Assembly: GCA_944384655.1 (NCBI GenBank)
Contig: CALWUF010000040.1
Coordinates: forward strand, 1-40,337
Direction: 5' to 3'
DNA from: an uncultured Butyricicoccus sp.
GTDB taxonomy: Bacteria > Bacillota > Clostridia > Oscillospirales > Butyricicoccaceae
DNA length: 40,337 bases
Shown: in pieces, positions 14,608 to 22,320 of the stretch
How positions within the stretch are numbered: the first letter of the stretch is position 1
Layout: each line of letters begins with the position of its first letter
The notes under the pieces: generated by a model
Told to the model about the DNA's origin: nothing
Databases searched by the model: none
What the model saw: only the letters and a program-made list of their open reading frames with translations
Translations under genes and position numbers: made by a program

Positions 14608-14850
14608 AATCGTTCTCTCCTTTTTGTTTTCCCTTCCGTCCTCTGTGCTAATAGTGTATGGAAATTCAAAATTTCTATGCAAAAAGAATGTCGAAATTAC
14701 CAGAAATATTTGGTTATCCGGTCAAATTTGGACGCCGCGTCCAACCTCCGGTTTTCCATCCATTCATTGTTGCTTTTCGGCAAACAGTTGGATTATTTCC
14801 CATATAATTTATGAACTATGACAGTATTTGTCCAAATCACATATTTTGTT
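14608..14850. other. Intergenic region between the spore-protein gene and the DUF1015 promoter
   Basis: It contains the leader of the spore-protein gene (minus strand) and a short palindromic hairpin, TTGGACG with CGTCCAA, at 14728-14744 that lacks a T run. I see no gene here. Confidence 0.4.
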
Positions 14851-14879
14851 TTGAATCACAGCGATTTGTCCGCTATAAT
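14851..14879 (+). promoter_or_regulatory. Sigma-A promoter of the DUF1015 gene
   Basis: TTGAAT (14851-14856), 17 nt, consensus TATAAT (14874-14879). Confidence 0.8.
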
Positions 14880-14922
14880 AGAAAAAACTGAACTGATGTC
14901 TTTATATTCTGGAGGAATCATC

Positions 14923-16248
14923 ATGTCTTGTGTATCTGTACCAAAAATTCTGATGCCAAAACCCGGCGTCGATCTGTATAAATGGGCAGTTGTGGCCTGT
15001 GACCAGTATACCTCTCAGCCGGAATACTGGGATGAAACCGATCGAATTGTCGGCAACTCGCCATCTACTTTGCGCATTACACTGCCAGAGGTTTTCCTCG
15101 AAACCAGTGATGTTGATGCACGAACCAATGAGATCAACAACACGATGAAACAGTATTTGTCTGACGGTATACTGACTGAACTGCCAGCCGGTTTTATCCT
15201 GACCGAGCGCTTCTCCGGTGGAGCAACACCGCGCCGCGGTCTTGTCGCAGCGATCGATCTGGAATGTTACGAATATACCGCAGGTTCCCGTTCTCTCGTC
15301 CGTCCGACTGAAAAGACCGTTGTCGAGCGCATTCCGCCGCGTCTGGAAATCCGGAAACATGCTTCTATTGAAGTGCCGCATATCATGCTGCTCATCGACG
15401 ATCCAGATCGCACAATTATTGAACCGATGTTTGAAAAAACAGCAGAACTGGAACAAATCTATAACACCGATCTCATGCAGAACGGCGGGCACATCAACGG
15501 CTGGTTCATTCCGGAAGGCAAACAAACCGATCACCTGATCTCCGCCATGGATGCTCTCAATGACCGTGAAACGTTCAATCAAAAATACCGCTTAACCGAA
15601 GACCTGCCGTTGTTGCCATTTGCCGTTGGAGATGGAAATCATTCCATGGCAACCGCCAAAGCATATTGGGAGGATGTCAAAAAACACCTGACTCCAGAAG
15701 AACAGGCAACCCATCCCGCACGCTTTGCTTTGTGTGAAATCGTCAATATCCACGACGAAAGCCTGATGATCGAACCCATCCACCGCGTCATGTTCCACGT
15801 AGATCCAGACGATCTTCTCTCTGCTGCCAAAGAATTCTATGCAGCAAATGGCAGTACCTGTGAAATTTCTCTCAGCGAAAACACTCATGCATATATTCCT
15901 TCACAGCAGGAAACTTCACACACGGTGGGTATTTGCTTTGGCAACAAAACCGGTATGTTGACCGTAAAGAATCCAAAGTGGGGCATTGCGCTCGGCACGC
16001 TGCAAGCTTTCCTCGATACATATATGGAACAGCACCCACACGCAAAAATTGACTACATCCACGGCACAGATGTGGTGAACGCACTGGGCAGAGCAGCGGA
16101 CAACATGGGATTCTTCCTGCCAAACATTGAAAAAAATGATTTGTTCCGCGGCGTCATTATCGATGGTGTACTGCCAAGAAAAACTTTCTCCATGGGAGAA
16201 GCACATGAAAAGCGCTATTATATGGAATCTAAAATGATTGTCAAATAA
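14923..16248 (+). CDS. DUF1015 family protein
   Basis: A 441-aa soluble protein of the DUF1015 family (COG4198). It opens with KILMPKPGVDLYKWAVVACDQYTSQPEYWDE, typical of the family. The central block FAVGDGNHSMATAKAYWE (about residues 230-247) is its best-known motif. The C-terminal YIHGTDVVNAL and FFLPNIEKNDLFRGVIIDGVLPRKTFSMGEA blocks are also conserved. The start is ATG 14923, 7 nt after GGAGG, with a strong promoter just upstream; frame upstream of it has no homology. From memory, in many Clostridia this family lies beside serine-biosynthesis genes; that is not the case here. I assign no function. Its terminator stem lies inside the 3' end of the convergent gene. Confidence 0.88.
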   Translation: MSCVSVPKILMPKPGVDLYKWAVVACDQYTSQPEYWDETDRIVGNSPSTLRITLPEVFLETSDVDARTNEINNTMKQYLSDGILTELPAGFILTERFSGGATPRRGLVAAIDLECYEYTAGSRSLVRPTEKTVVERIPPRLEIRKHASIEVPHIMLLIDDPDRTIIEPMFEKTAELEQIYNTDLMQNGGHINGWFIPEGKQTDHLISAMDALNDRETFNQKYRLTEDLPLLPFAVGDGNHSMATAKAYWEDVKKHLTPEEQATHPARFALCEIVNIHDESLMIEPIHRVMFHVDPDDLLSAAKEFYAANGSTCEISLSENTHAYIPSQQETSHTVGICFGNKTGMLTVKNPKWGIALGTLQAFLDTYMEQHPHAKIDYIHGTDVVNALGRAADNMGFFLPNIEKNDLFRGVIIDGVLPRKTFSMGEAHEKRYYMESKMIVK

Positions 16249-16257
16249 ACAACGATT

Positions 16258-16758
16258 TTATGGGGCTGTCCACACTGGACAGCCCTTCTTTCTGTCCCAA
16301 ATCAACTGTGCTCTCCCACGGTCAACTGTACAGCAACAACAGGCAAAGGCCAATGGGAAAGCGTGATCTTTTTCAAATATACACGACAATATATCTCTTT
16401 CCTCTTCCCTGCGCACACGGACTGCTTTGTCCCGCATTGCCTGCCGCACCAATGGATCATCCACTTGCGGCAGTTCTGATATCTCAGAGGCGCGCACACC
16501 TGCAATGTATCGTTCCGGCAACTGTGTATAGCCTAATGAGGCGAGATATTGCCGGCTCATTGTGCGGTCAACGACCAGCCCATCGCCGTCGGGTTCCGCC
16601 ACGCCGATAAGCAGTGGCTGAGCACCGTCACGTATGCCCCAGACACGTAAAATTTCACCGTATTTTGGCAATGCACCACGGGCATGAAACCGCACTTTTT
16701 GTCCATCTGCCTGTACAGTGATCTCGCCCCAATCCTCCCCGTTTCTGCTGACCCGCAT
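16258..16758 (-). CDS. Hypothetical protein, 166 aa
   Basis: I do not recognise this protein. The first 75 residues look beta-rich (MRVSRNGEDWGEITVQADG, QKVRFHARGALP, LRVWGIRDG, LLIGVAEPDGDGLVV). A charged helical middle follows (DPLVRQAMRDKAVRVRREEERD), then a cysteine-rich stretch (FACCCCTVDRG). There is no signal peptide and no long membrane helix. The ATG at 16758 is chosen because AAAGGAG lies 8 nt upstream. It follows mazF after a terminator, and its last codons are shared with the terminator of the convergent DUF1015 gene. The four adjacent cysteines could be a metal site or palmitoylation-like artefact; both are guesses. Confidence 0.65.
   Translation of the reverse strand: MRVSRNGEDWGEITVQADGQKVRFHARGALPKYGEILRVWGIRDGAQPLLIGVAEPDGDGLVVDRTMSRQYLASLGYTQLPERYIAGVRASEISELPQVDDPLVRQAMRDKAVRVRREEERDILSCIFEKDHAFPLAFACCCCTVDRGRAQLIWDRKKGCPVWTAP
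16263..16290 (+). terminator. Terminator of the DUF1015 gene, lying in the end of the opposite gene
   Basis: A perfect 10-bp stem (16263-16272 with 16276-16285) with a 3-nt loop and T-rich tail starts 15 nt after the DUF1015 stop. The same bases encode the last residues (GCPVWTAP) of the minus-strand hypothetical protein. Confidence 0.9.
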
Positions 16759-16783
16759 GGCGTCGGCTCCTTTCCCAGCATAG

Positions 16784-16825
16784 AAAAAAGATTCCCCTGC
16801 ACAGCATATGCGATACAAGGGAATC
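16784..16825 (-). terminator. Terminator of the alr-mazF operon
   Basis: Minus-strand stem GGATTCCC with GGGAATCT and a wide loop, followed by six T (16784-16789). It separates mazF from the 166-aa gene. Confidence 0.75.
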
Positions 16826-16879
16826 CTATTACCAGTCCGACCGGTGTTTTATGTAAGCATCGGCCGAAACCGTTTCATC

Positions 16880-17239
16880 TTACTCCCGTGCGGTCAAACC
16901 AAAACTGACAGCCAGCGCACGATCGACTGCGTCCATGTGCGATTCATCTAACGTACCCATTTTTTCGCGTAAACGGCGTTTATCCAGTGTTCGGATCTGT
17001 TCGGTCAAAATCACAGAATCCCGTGTCAAACCAAAACTGCGTGCGCCGAGAGATATATGTGTCGGCATTTTTGCTTTGTTTACCTGCGATGTAATCGCGG
17101 CCGCAATCACCGTTGGACTGTACCGGTTGCCGACATTGTTTTGTACAATCAAAACCGGACGCATACCTCCCTGCTCACTGCCGACAACAGGAGAAAGATC
17201 TGCATAATAAATGTCTCCGCGCTTGACATGATGATCCAA
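16880..17239 (-). CDS. mazF: MazF/EndoA-type mRNA endoribonuclease toxin
   Basis: MazF-family toxins cut single-stranded mRNA at short sequences and slow growth; a labile antitoxin normally neutralises them. The protein (119 aa) matches EndoA (NdoA) of Bacillus very closely: [21 protein letters not shown] with the catalytic Arg-Gly-Asp region, [24 protein letters not shown], and [18 protein letters not shown]. The start is uncertain. TTG 17239 has GGAG 10 nt upstream; GTG 17248 is in frame but sits 1 nt from that site. It lies 160 nt after alr, in the same relative place as ndoA in Bacillus, where the antitoxin gene ndoAI lies between. Here the gap holds no frame longer than about 11 codons with a start, so no antitoxin is visible. 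Terminator at 16784-16825. Confidence 0.95.
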   Translation of the reverse strand: MDHHVKRGDIYYADLSPVVGSEQGGMRPVLIVQNNVGNRYSPTVIAAAITSQVNKAKMPTHISLGARSFGLTRDSVILTEQIRTLDKRRLREKMGTLDESHMDAVDRALAVSFGLTARE

Positions 17240-17399
17240 TGTAATCACACTCCAAAGGAAAGAAATTTCAGGTAGAACGCATCTGCTTCCTGCCTGTTAC
17301 TGTTACTTTCCCCAGCAACCCGTTGCTTTAGTCATGCATCGTATGAATATTTTTCTGTGTCATCTTATGCGGTCTGCGCACGGCGGTTGCATATCCGTC

Positions 17400-18569
17400 T
17401 CATTCACCGATATAAATGCGCGGCACGCGCTTGCTGATACCGCACAACACTTCATAGGAAATCGTATTTGCCTCCTGTGCCAGTGTGTCTGCCGTCACGG
17501 GACCATCTCCGAAAATAATGACCTCATCGCCGCGTTTGACATCCATGCCAGAGACATCCGCCCATGCCATATCCATGCATATGCGCCCGACCGTCGGAAC
17601 AACCTTGCCGTCGATCACGACAGAAATGTGATTGCTCACACAGCGCGGATATCCATCCGCATATCCCATGGTGAACACAGCAACACGCATCGGTTTGTCC
17701 GCTGTGAATGTGCGACCATAGCCAATCGAATCCCCTGCCGGGATATCCCGTACCTGCACGATACGCGCTTTGACGGTCATGACCGGTTTCAATGGTATGG
17801 TTTTTTTTGTTGTACTGTCCGGATAGTAACCATAGAGGATGATTCCTGCGCGTACCATGTTGAATACACCATCCTGATACAGGTCCGTGGTAAACGTCTG
17901 GCTGTGCTGTAAAATCGCCGCGCTGTTGGCACAATGGCGATAACGCAGATGTACGCCATATTTTTCCAATTTTAAACACATATCCACAAAACGGCGATAC
18001 TGCAATTCCGTAAATTCTTCGCCGCCTTCCACATCCGCAACCGCAAAATGAGTAAAAATCCCTTCTGTCTCGATGCCTGGCAATGCCAGTGCATCCAGAA
18101 TCTCGCGTACATTGTTGTTTGTGCTGCGTGTTTCAAAACCAATGCGGGTCATGCCGGTATTCAGAGCAATATGTACACGGATGGGTTTCCCTTCCACCTG
18201 TGCCGCCCGGGAAAATGCTTGTGCATTATCCCTGTCGCACAGTGCTGCGGCAATATCATAACGTGCCAGCAATGGCGCATCTTCGTCCCCGACATAGCCG
18301 AGAACCAGAATCGGCAGAGTAAAACCTGCTTCGCGCAATTCAACGCCTTCCTGCACGGTTGCAACAGCAAAAAAATCCACGCCTGCGCGTTGCAGTATCC
18401 GCGCTGCCTGCACTGCGCCATGCCCATAGGCATCCGCTTTGACGACGCCGAGTACCTTTGCTTCCGGCATTTCCGCTTTCACACGTTGTCTGATCTGCGT
18501 AAAGTTAAATTCCAGATGATTTAAGTTGATTTCTGCCCAGCTCCGACTGGTTTTATTCGGGATTTCCAT
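17400..18569 (-). CDS. alr: Alanine racemase
   Basis: This PLP enzyme interconverts L- and D-alanine, supplying D-alanine for peptidoglycan. The 389 residues form the usual N-terminal TIM barrel and C-terminal beta domain. The PLP lysine is K44 in VVKADAYGHG. The catalytic tyrosine of the second half is Y284 in GYGRTF. RHCANSAAIL and the C-terminal block GRICMDMAWADVS are conserved. Start ATG 18569, 12 nt after the lipoprotein gene stop, so it is co-transcribed. It belongs to the acpS-nnrD-lipoprotein-alr-mazF order conserved in Firmicutes. Confidence 0.97.
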   Translation of the reverse strand: MEIPNKTSRSWAEINLNHLEFNFTQIRQRVKAEMPEAKVLGVVKADAYGHGAVQAARILQRAGVDFFAVATVQEGVELREAGFTLPILVLGYVGDEDAPLLARYDIAAALCDRDNAQAFSRAAQVEGKPIRVHIALNTGMTRIGFETRSTNNNVREILDALALPGIETEGIFTHFAVADVEGGEEFTELQYRRFVDMCLKLEKYGVHLRYRHCANSAAILQHSQTFTTDLYQDGVFNMVRAGIILYGYYPDSTTKKTIPLKPVMTVKARIVQVRDIPAGDSIGYGRTFTADKPMRVAVFTMGYADGYPRCVSNHISVVIDGKVVPTVGRICMDMAWADVSGMDVKRGDEVIIFGDGPVTADTLAQEANTISYEVLCGISKRVPRIYIGE

Positions 18570-18581
18570 GATGTAATTTGC

Positions 18582-19163
18582 TCACTTTCCATTCAGCGTG
18601 CACGACTCAAACGTACATCGCATGATTTGTTTTCCATCGCAGTAAATTCGCGCTTCAGATAACGCGCCTGTCTGCTCATGTAAATAAACTTCCTTCACTG
18701 CTGTGCATTCATCTGTGACTTCCTCAAAACGGAGCGCCAACAGTTCGCCCTCCATCCAGACCTGTTCCGGGACCGTGTTCATCAAATCATATAACAGATA
18801 CGTGATAACATCGGCAGGCGTCAAACCCTTTCGATCCGGCATGGCAGTTTCCAGCTCTGTTCCATCATAGGAAAATGTAAAATCTTCCCCTGTAACTTCC
18901 GCTGTAATACCTGCAATGGATTCCGGTGCAAGCACCGTCATGACAGCAGTTGTTGTGTCATTCTTTGTTTGATAGTCATAACCGATCTGATATGTCATAC
19001 GCTCTTCATTCAGATCCGATGTGACGTTTGCAACTGTCTCGATGGAGGATGCTGACGCATATACATCTTTGACAGACGCTGCGATTTCCTCCGGGTTTTT
19101 TACCGCAGAACAACCGGTCAATAGAAACACAGTTGCCACAACGCAAAAACAACGTCGAAACAA
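18582..19163 (-). CDS. Putative lipoprotein, LolA/YdcC-like
   Basis: A 193-aa exported lipoprotein. The N-terminus has two Arg, a hydrophobic stretch and the lipobox LLTGC (Cys18), so it should be lipid-anchored on the outer face of the membrane. The remainder is beta-rich (MTYQIGYDYQTKNDTTTAVMTVL, DFTFSYDGTELETAM) like the LolA-type fold of Bacillus YdcC, which lies at the same place between acpS and alr. The start is a TTG at 19163, with GGGAG 10 nt upstream inside the end of nnrD. It follows nnrD by 4 nt and precedes alr by 12 nt. YdcC is linked to sporulation in Bacillus; whether that holds here is unknown. The match is by fold and position rather than by strong identity. Confidence 0.8.
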   Translation of the reverse strand: MFRRCFCVVATVFLLTGCSAVKNPEEIAASVKDVYASASSIETVANVTSDLNEERMTYQIGYDYQTKNDTTTAVMTVLAPESIAGITAEVTGEDFTFSYDGTELETAMPDRKGLTPADVITYLLYDLMNTVPEQVWMEGELLALRFEEVTDECTAVKEVYLHEQTGALSEARIYCDGKQIMRCTFESCTLNGK

Positions 19164-19167
19164 AAAA

Positions 19168-20028
19168 TTACCACTCCCTGGAGTTCAGCGGTTTGAGTAC
19201 CTGTGGGATGCGGGACAACATATCCGTCGGTGTCATGCCGAATTCACCGATTTCATTGGCACATATATCGCCGGCACAGCTATGAATATATGCGCCGCAG
19301 GCAGCGGCCGCCAATGGCGGCACACCCTGTCCCAACAGGGATAAAATGATGCCAGACAACACATCTCCACTGCCGCCTTTGGCCATACCTGGATTTCCAT
19401 GCACATTTTGCAGCACGGTCCCATCCGATCCGGCGACAACTGTACGGTGTCCTTTGAGCAGCAGCACACAACGATGTTGTTGTGCGAATGCGGCGGCGTC
19501 CTGTTCGGGAATTCCTGTTTGCAAAATATCACAAATACGTGAAAATTCACGTGCATGTGGAGTCAACACCACAGGATACTTGGCTTCTTCCAATACATGT
19601 ATATGTCCAGCCAGCACATTTATACCGTCTGCATCGACGATTACAGGACAATCTGCCTCTCGAATAATTTTCTGTACTGCCTGTGAAACCCCTTCGCTGA
19701 CGCCCAATCCAGGTCCTGCCAAAATTGCGGTGCGTCTCGCCAGTGACGGCAAATCATTCACTGTAATCTTTCCGTTTTGATCTGTCTCCAACGGCAAAAA
19801 AACCGGTTCATTCAGTTTACCCGCCAAAATCGGATAAATGCACTGCGGTATGGCAAGTGTCACAATACCCGATCCTGTGCGCACAGCCGCCTGTGCTGCA
19901 AAATATGGTGCACCGATGTAATCGCGGCAGCCACAAACTGCAAGCACGCGTCCATAGGTATTCTTATCGCTCTCCGGCTGTCTCGGTTTGATATGCGCCG
20001 CGACATATTCCCAGTCGATCACAGTCAT
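19168..20028 (-). CDS. nnrD: ADP-dependent NAD(P)H-hydrate dehydratase
   Basis: This repair enzyme dehydrates damaged (S)-NADHX and NADPHX back to NAD(P)H, using ADP in bacteria. The 286 residues form a ribokinase-like fold. The motifs are YGRVLAVCGCRDYIGAPYFAAQAA near the N-terminus, VIVDADGINVL, LTPHAREFSR, and the nucleotide-binding GNPGMAKGGSGDVLSGII (about residues 215-232). The epimerase domain (NnrE) often fused in front is absent, so the NADHX epimerase would have to be elsewhere. Start ATG 20028, overlapping the acpS stop by 4 nt (ATGA), so translation is coupled. Second gene of the acpS operon. Confidence 0.95.
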   Translation of the reverse strand: MTVIDWEYVAAHIKPRQPESDKNTYGRVLAVCGCRDYIGAPYFAAQAAVRTGSGIVTLAIPQCIYPILAGKLNEPVFLPLETDQNGKITVNDLPSLARRTAILAGPGLGVSEGVSQAVQKIIREADCPVIVDADGINVLAGHIHVLEEAKYPVVLTPHAREFSRICDILQTGIPEQDAAAFAQQHRCVLLLKGHRTVVAGSDGTVLQNVHGNPGMAKGGSGDVLSGIILSLLGQGVPPLAAAACGAYIHSCAGDICANEIGEFGMTPTDMLSRIPQVLKPLNSREW

Positions 20029-20378
20029 TCCATATTCCCCCTGTCCAGCAAAATCGCTGTCGCCGTCGCATAGCTCTGGCAGTGTGCAATGCTCAACAAA
20101 AAGTTCCGATGTGGACGCAGCACAAATGGTGCACCCAACTCTGTGTGGCTGATTTCAATGTCTTTCAAATTCAACCCATTTTGGAAACCGGTTCCTAATG
20201 CCTTCGCAACAGCTTCCTTTGCACAAAACAATCCTGCCGCTGACTGCGGCAGATTATTTCCCTGCCCGTTCAGCCAATCGCACTCTGCCTTTGTAAATAT
20301 GCGCTGCATAAAGCTGGGGCGACAAAGCGCCCGCTCAATGCGATTGATTTCTATGATATCTGTGCCCAAACCTGTCAT
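20025..20378 (-). CDS. acpS: Holo-acyl-carrier-protein synthase
   Basis: The enzyme transfers 4'-phosphopantetheine from CoA to acyl carrier protein, activating fatty-acid synthesis. The 117-aa protein has the family motifs GLGTDIIEINRIE (Asp8-type metal ligand) and FCAKEAVAKALGTGF (Glu metal ligand), and a C-terminal strand with SIAHCQSYATA. The ATG at 20378 is chosen because a full AGGAGG lies 8 nt upstream; an in-frame TTG at 20384 would be only 2 nt from it. It is the first gene of a five-gene operon ending with mazF, and its promoter is at 20408-20416. Confidence 0.96.
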   Translation of the reverse strand: MTGLGTDIIEINRIERALCRPSFMQRIFTKAECDWLNGQGNNLPQSAAGLFCAKEAVAKALGTGFQNGLNLKDIEISHTELGAPFVLRPHRNFLLSIAHCQSYATATAILLDRGNME

Positions 20379-20407
20379 GCACAATTCCTCCTGTCCGTGC
20401 GATTTTT

Positions 20408-20416
20408 ATTGTATCA
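20408..20416 (-). promoter_or_regulatory. Extended -10 promoter of the acpS-alr-mazF operon
   Basis: Minus strand TGATACAAT lies 30 nt upstream of the acpS start. The -35 region is poor. It is divergent from the tRNA-Pro promoter. Confidence 0.55.
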
Positions 20417-20511
20417 CAATTCCCGCGTATTGTCGCGGTTTTCTCCTTCTTTTGCAGATTCCAACAAAATCTCTCACAGTTAAATTTTTTCTGAGAATTT
20501 CAAAAAAATTG

Positions 20512-20540
20512 TTGACATTGTTCGGACAGGCTGATATAAT
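20512..20540 (+). promoter_or_regulatory. Consensus sigma-A promoter of tRNA-Pro
   Basis: TTGACA (20512-20517), 17 nt, TATAAT (20535-20540): a perfect consensus, as expected for a stable-RNA gene. Confidence 0.93.
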
Positions 20541-20585
20541 AATCATCGTTGCAGCGAGGAAAATCCTTGTAACAGAATGAAATAT

Positions 20586-20662
20586 CGAGGTGTGGCTCAG
20601 TTTGGTAGAGCGCTGCGTTCGGGACGCAGAGGCCGTGGGTTCAAGTCCCGCCACCTCGACCA
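20586..20662 (+). tRNA. tRNA-Pro (anticodon CGG)
   Basis: A 77-nt tRNA. The acceptor stem is CGAGGTG with CACCTCG, discriminator A, encoded CCA (20660-20662). The D arm GCTC..GAGC, the anticodon stem CTGCG/CGCAG with loop TTCGGGA (anticodon CGG, codon CCG) and the T arm GGGTTCAAGTCCC are all canonical. A single gene with its own promoter and terminator. Confidence 0.97.
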
Positions 20663-20666
20663 CAAA

Positions 20667-20714
20667 AAAGAACCGTAATCTTGATATGCTGTATTAAGAT
20701 TACGGTTCTTTTTC
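20667..20714 (+). terminator. Terminator of tRNA-Pro
   Basis: A perfect 16-bp stem (20667-20682 with 20696-20711), followed by more T, starts 4 nt after the tRNA. Confidence 0.93.
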
Positions 20715-20849
20715 TATTTATTTTAACTTCACATTCGTGGAAAATAATCCATACAGCAATCCTAAACACAAAAAACAGATACCTGTTTCATCAAAATTTC
20801 GATCATATTTTTCAAGTACAGACAAATTTAAAACCTGTGCTGACAGGGA

Positions 20850-20890
20850 AAAGGCACTGACCTTTACAGGAATCAGTGCCTTTCTTCTTT
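20850..20890. terminator. Terminator of the MATE gene
   Basis: An 11-bp stem (20850-20860 with 20873-20883) lies just after the MATE stop on the minus strand. A T-rich tail is present on the plus strand too. The 130 nt between it and the tRNA terminator hold nothing I can name. Confidence 0.75.
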
Positions 20891-22237
20891 TTATCTGGTG
20901 AGCTTTTTGACCCAATTGCCATAATTCACTTTGATAAACGCCGGGATACACTTGAATAATTGATCCAAGTTTAAACACCAGACAACCACAATCGGCGATG
21001 CCTTCACAACAAATGCCATGATAAATGAAAGTGGAATGACAATACACCAAATGCTGATGAGGTCAAGTTTCATTACATATTTGGTATCACCGCCACCCTT
21101 GATGACACCGGAATTGACCGGCATCTGATAGGACATACCGACCATGACAATGCACAAAATATGCAGAAATGAACGTGCCAGTTCACGACTCTCATCAGAA
21201 AAACTGTATAGCGACAACACGGGTTCCGTCAGCGCAAACAACAAAATACCACAGCAAATACCCATGCACAGGAATACAACCTGGAACGTCCTGGCATACG
21301 CCTTCACTGTGTCCATCTCACCTTCTCCAATCGCCTTGCCAATCATGACATTCGCTGTCGAAGCGGAGCCAACTGCGACTGTCTTAACGATCAGGAACAA
21401 ATTGGATGCCATACTGTTGGCCGCAATGGCGCTCGAAGTCAAATGACCGAGAATCGCTGTCTGCAATGCGGTATTGACGCCCCATAGACTTTGAAGCAGG
21501 ATAATCGGTGCACTGACGCGGAAATAATCCCCGGCAATTGTGCGATCAATAGACAAGAAATCTTTGAGTTTGAGCCGAAGATGGACTTCTTTCTTTTTGA
21601 TGTACCAAAGGAGGACGATACATTCAATCATACGGGCGACCAATGTGCCGATGGCAGCACCTGCTGCGCCAAGACGCGGCATACCCAGATGACCATAAAT
21701 CAGCACCCAATTGATGGAGAAATTGATACACAGTGTACTCAGTGACAGACAGAATGCAATTTTCACAACCTCTGTACTGCGCAATACTGCCAACAAAATC
21801 GTTGTGATACAGAAAAATGGATAGGTAAAGCGGACAATGTTGAGATAGCGCACACCCTCTTCAATAATTGCCGGGTCTTCTGTAAACAAACCGACAACCT
21901 GTGCCGGAAAAAGCGACACGATAATGAACAATCCCGCCATCCATACCAATGCGGTCTGCATGGCAACGCCTGCTACTTTGCGGATTGAAGCTGTATCTTG
22001 TTTTCCCCAATACTGCGCGGCGAGGATTACCATACCGTCGCCGATGCCCATTAACAAATTCTGATAGATAAACTGAATCTGATTGACTGCCGTCACACCG
22101 GAAAGCGCACTCTCTGCATACCGTCCCAGCATCAGATTATCCGTCAGATTGACACTCAGTGCGAGGACATTTTGCAGGACAATCGGCAGACACAGCATAA
22201 AAAATGAGCGATAAAATTTTTTGTCTTTGATTATCAT
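20891..22237 (-). CDS. MATE family efflux transporter
   Basis: A 448-aa inner-membrane exporter of the multidrug and toxic compound extrusion family, driven by sodium or protons. About twelve hydrophobic helices are visible, arranged as two homologous halves. The first half opens with FFMLCLPIVLQNVLALSVNLTDNLMLGRY, the family signature with Asn and Asp in helix 1-2. The second half begins near DYFRVSAPIILLQSLWGVNTALQTAILG. Start ATG 22237, 9 nt after GGGGAG. It follows purC by 83 nt, and the only feature between them is a terminator-like hairpin, with no promoter after it. Substrate cannot be inferred from sequence. Confidence 0.93.
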   Translation of the reverse strand: MIIKDKKFYRSFFMLCLPIVLQNVLALSVNLTDNLMLGRYAESALSGVTAVNQIQFIYQNLLMGIGDGMVILAAQYWGKQDTASIRKVAGVAMQTALVWMAGLFIIVSLFPAQVVGLFTEDPAIIEEGVRYLNIVRFTYPFFCITTILLAVLRSTEVVKIAFCLSLSTLCINFSINWVLIYGHLGMPRLGAAGAAIGTLVARMIECIVLLWYIKKKEVHLRLKLKDFLSIDRTIAGDYFRVSAPIILLQSLWGVNTALQTAILGHLTSSAIAANSMASNLFLIVKTVAVGSASTANVMIGKAIGEGEMDTVKAYARTFQVVFLCMGICCGILLFALTEPVLSLYSFSDESRELARSFLHILCIVMVGMSYQMPVNSGVIKGGGDTKYVMKLDLISIWCIVIPLSFIMAFVVKASPIVVVWCLNLDQLFKCIPAFIKVNYGNWVKKLTR

Positions 22238-22259
22238 GTTGTCTTACTCCCCTGTGCAC

Positions 22260-22295
22260 AAAAAATGTCGGAGGCTGCATGAAGCAGCCACCGAC
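22260..22295 (-). terminator. Terminator-like hairpin between purC and the MATE gene
   Basis: Minus strand: a 12-bp stem with one mismatch (22284-22295 with 22267-22278), a 5-nt loop and six T. It lies about 25 nt after the purC stop and just ahead of the MATE ribosome binding site. Confidence 0.85.
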
Positions 22296-22320
22296 GGTAT
22301 TCTGTACAATAAAGCTATTT

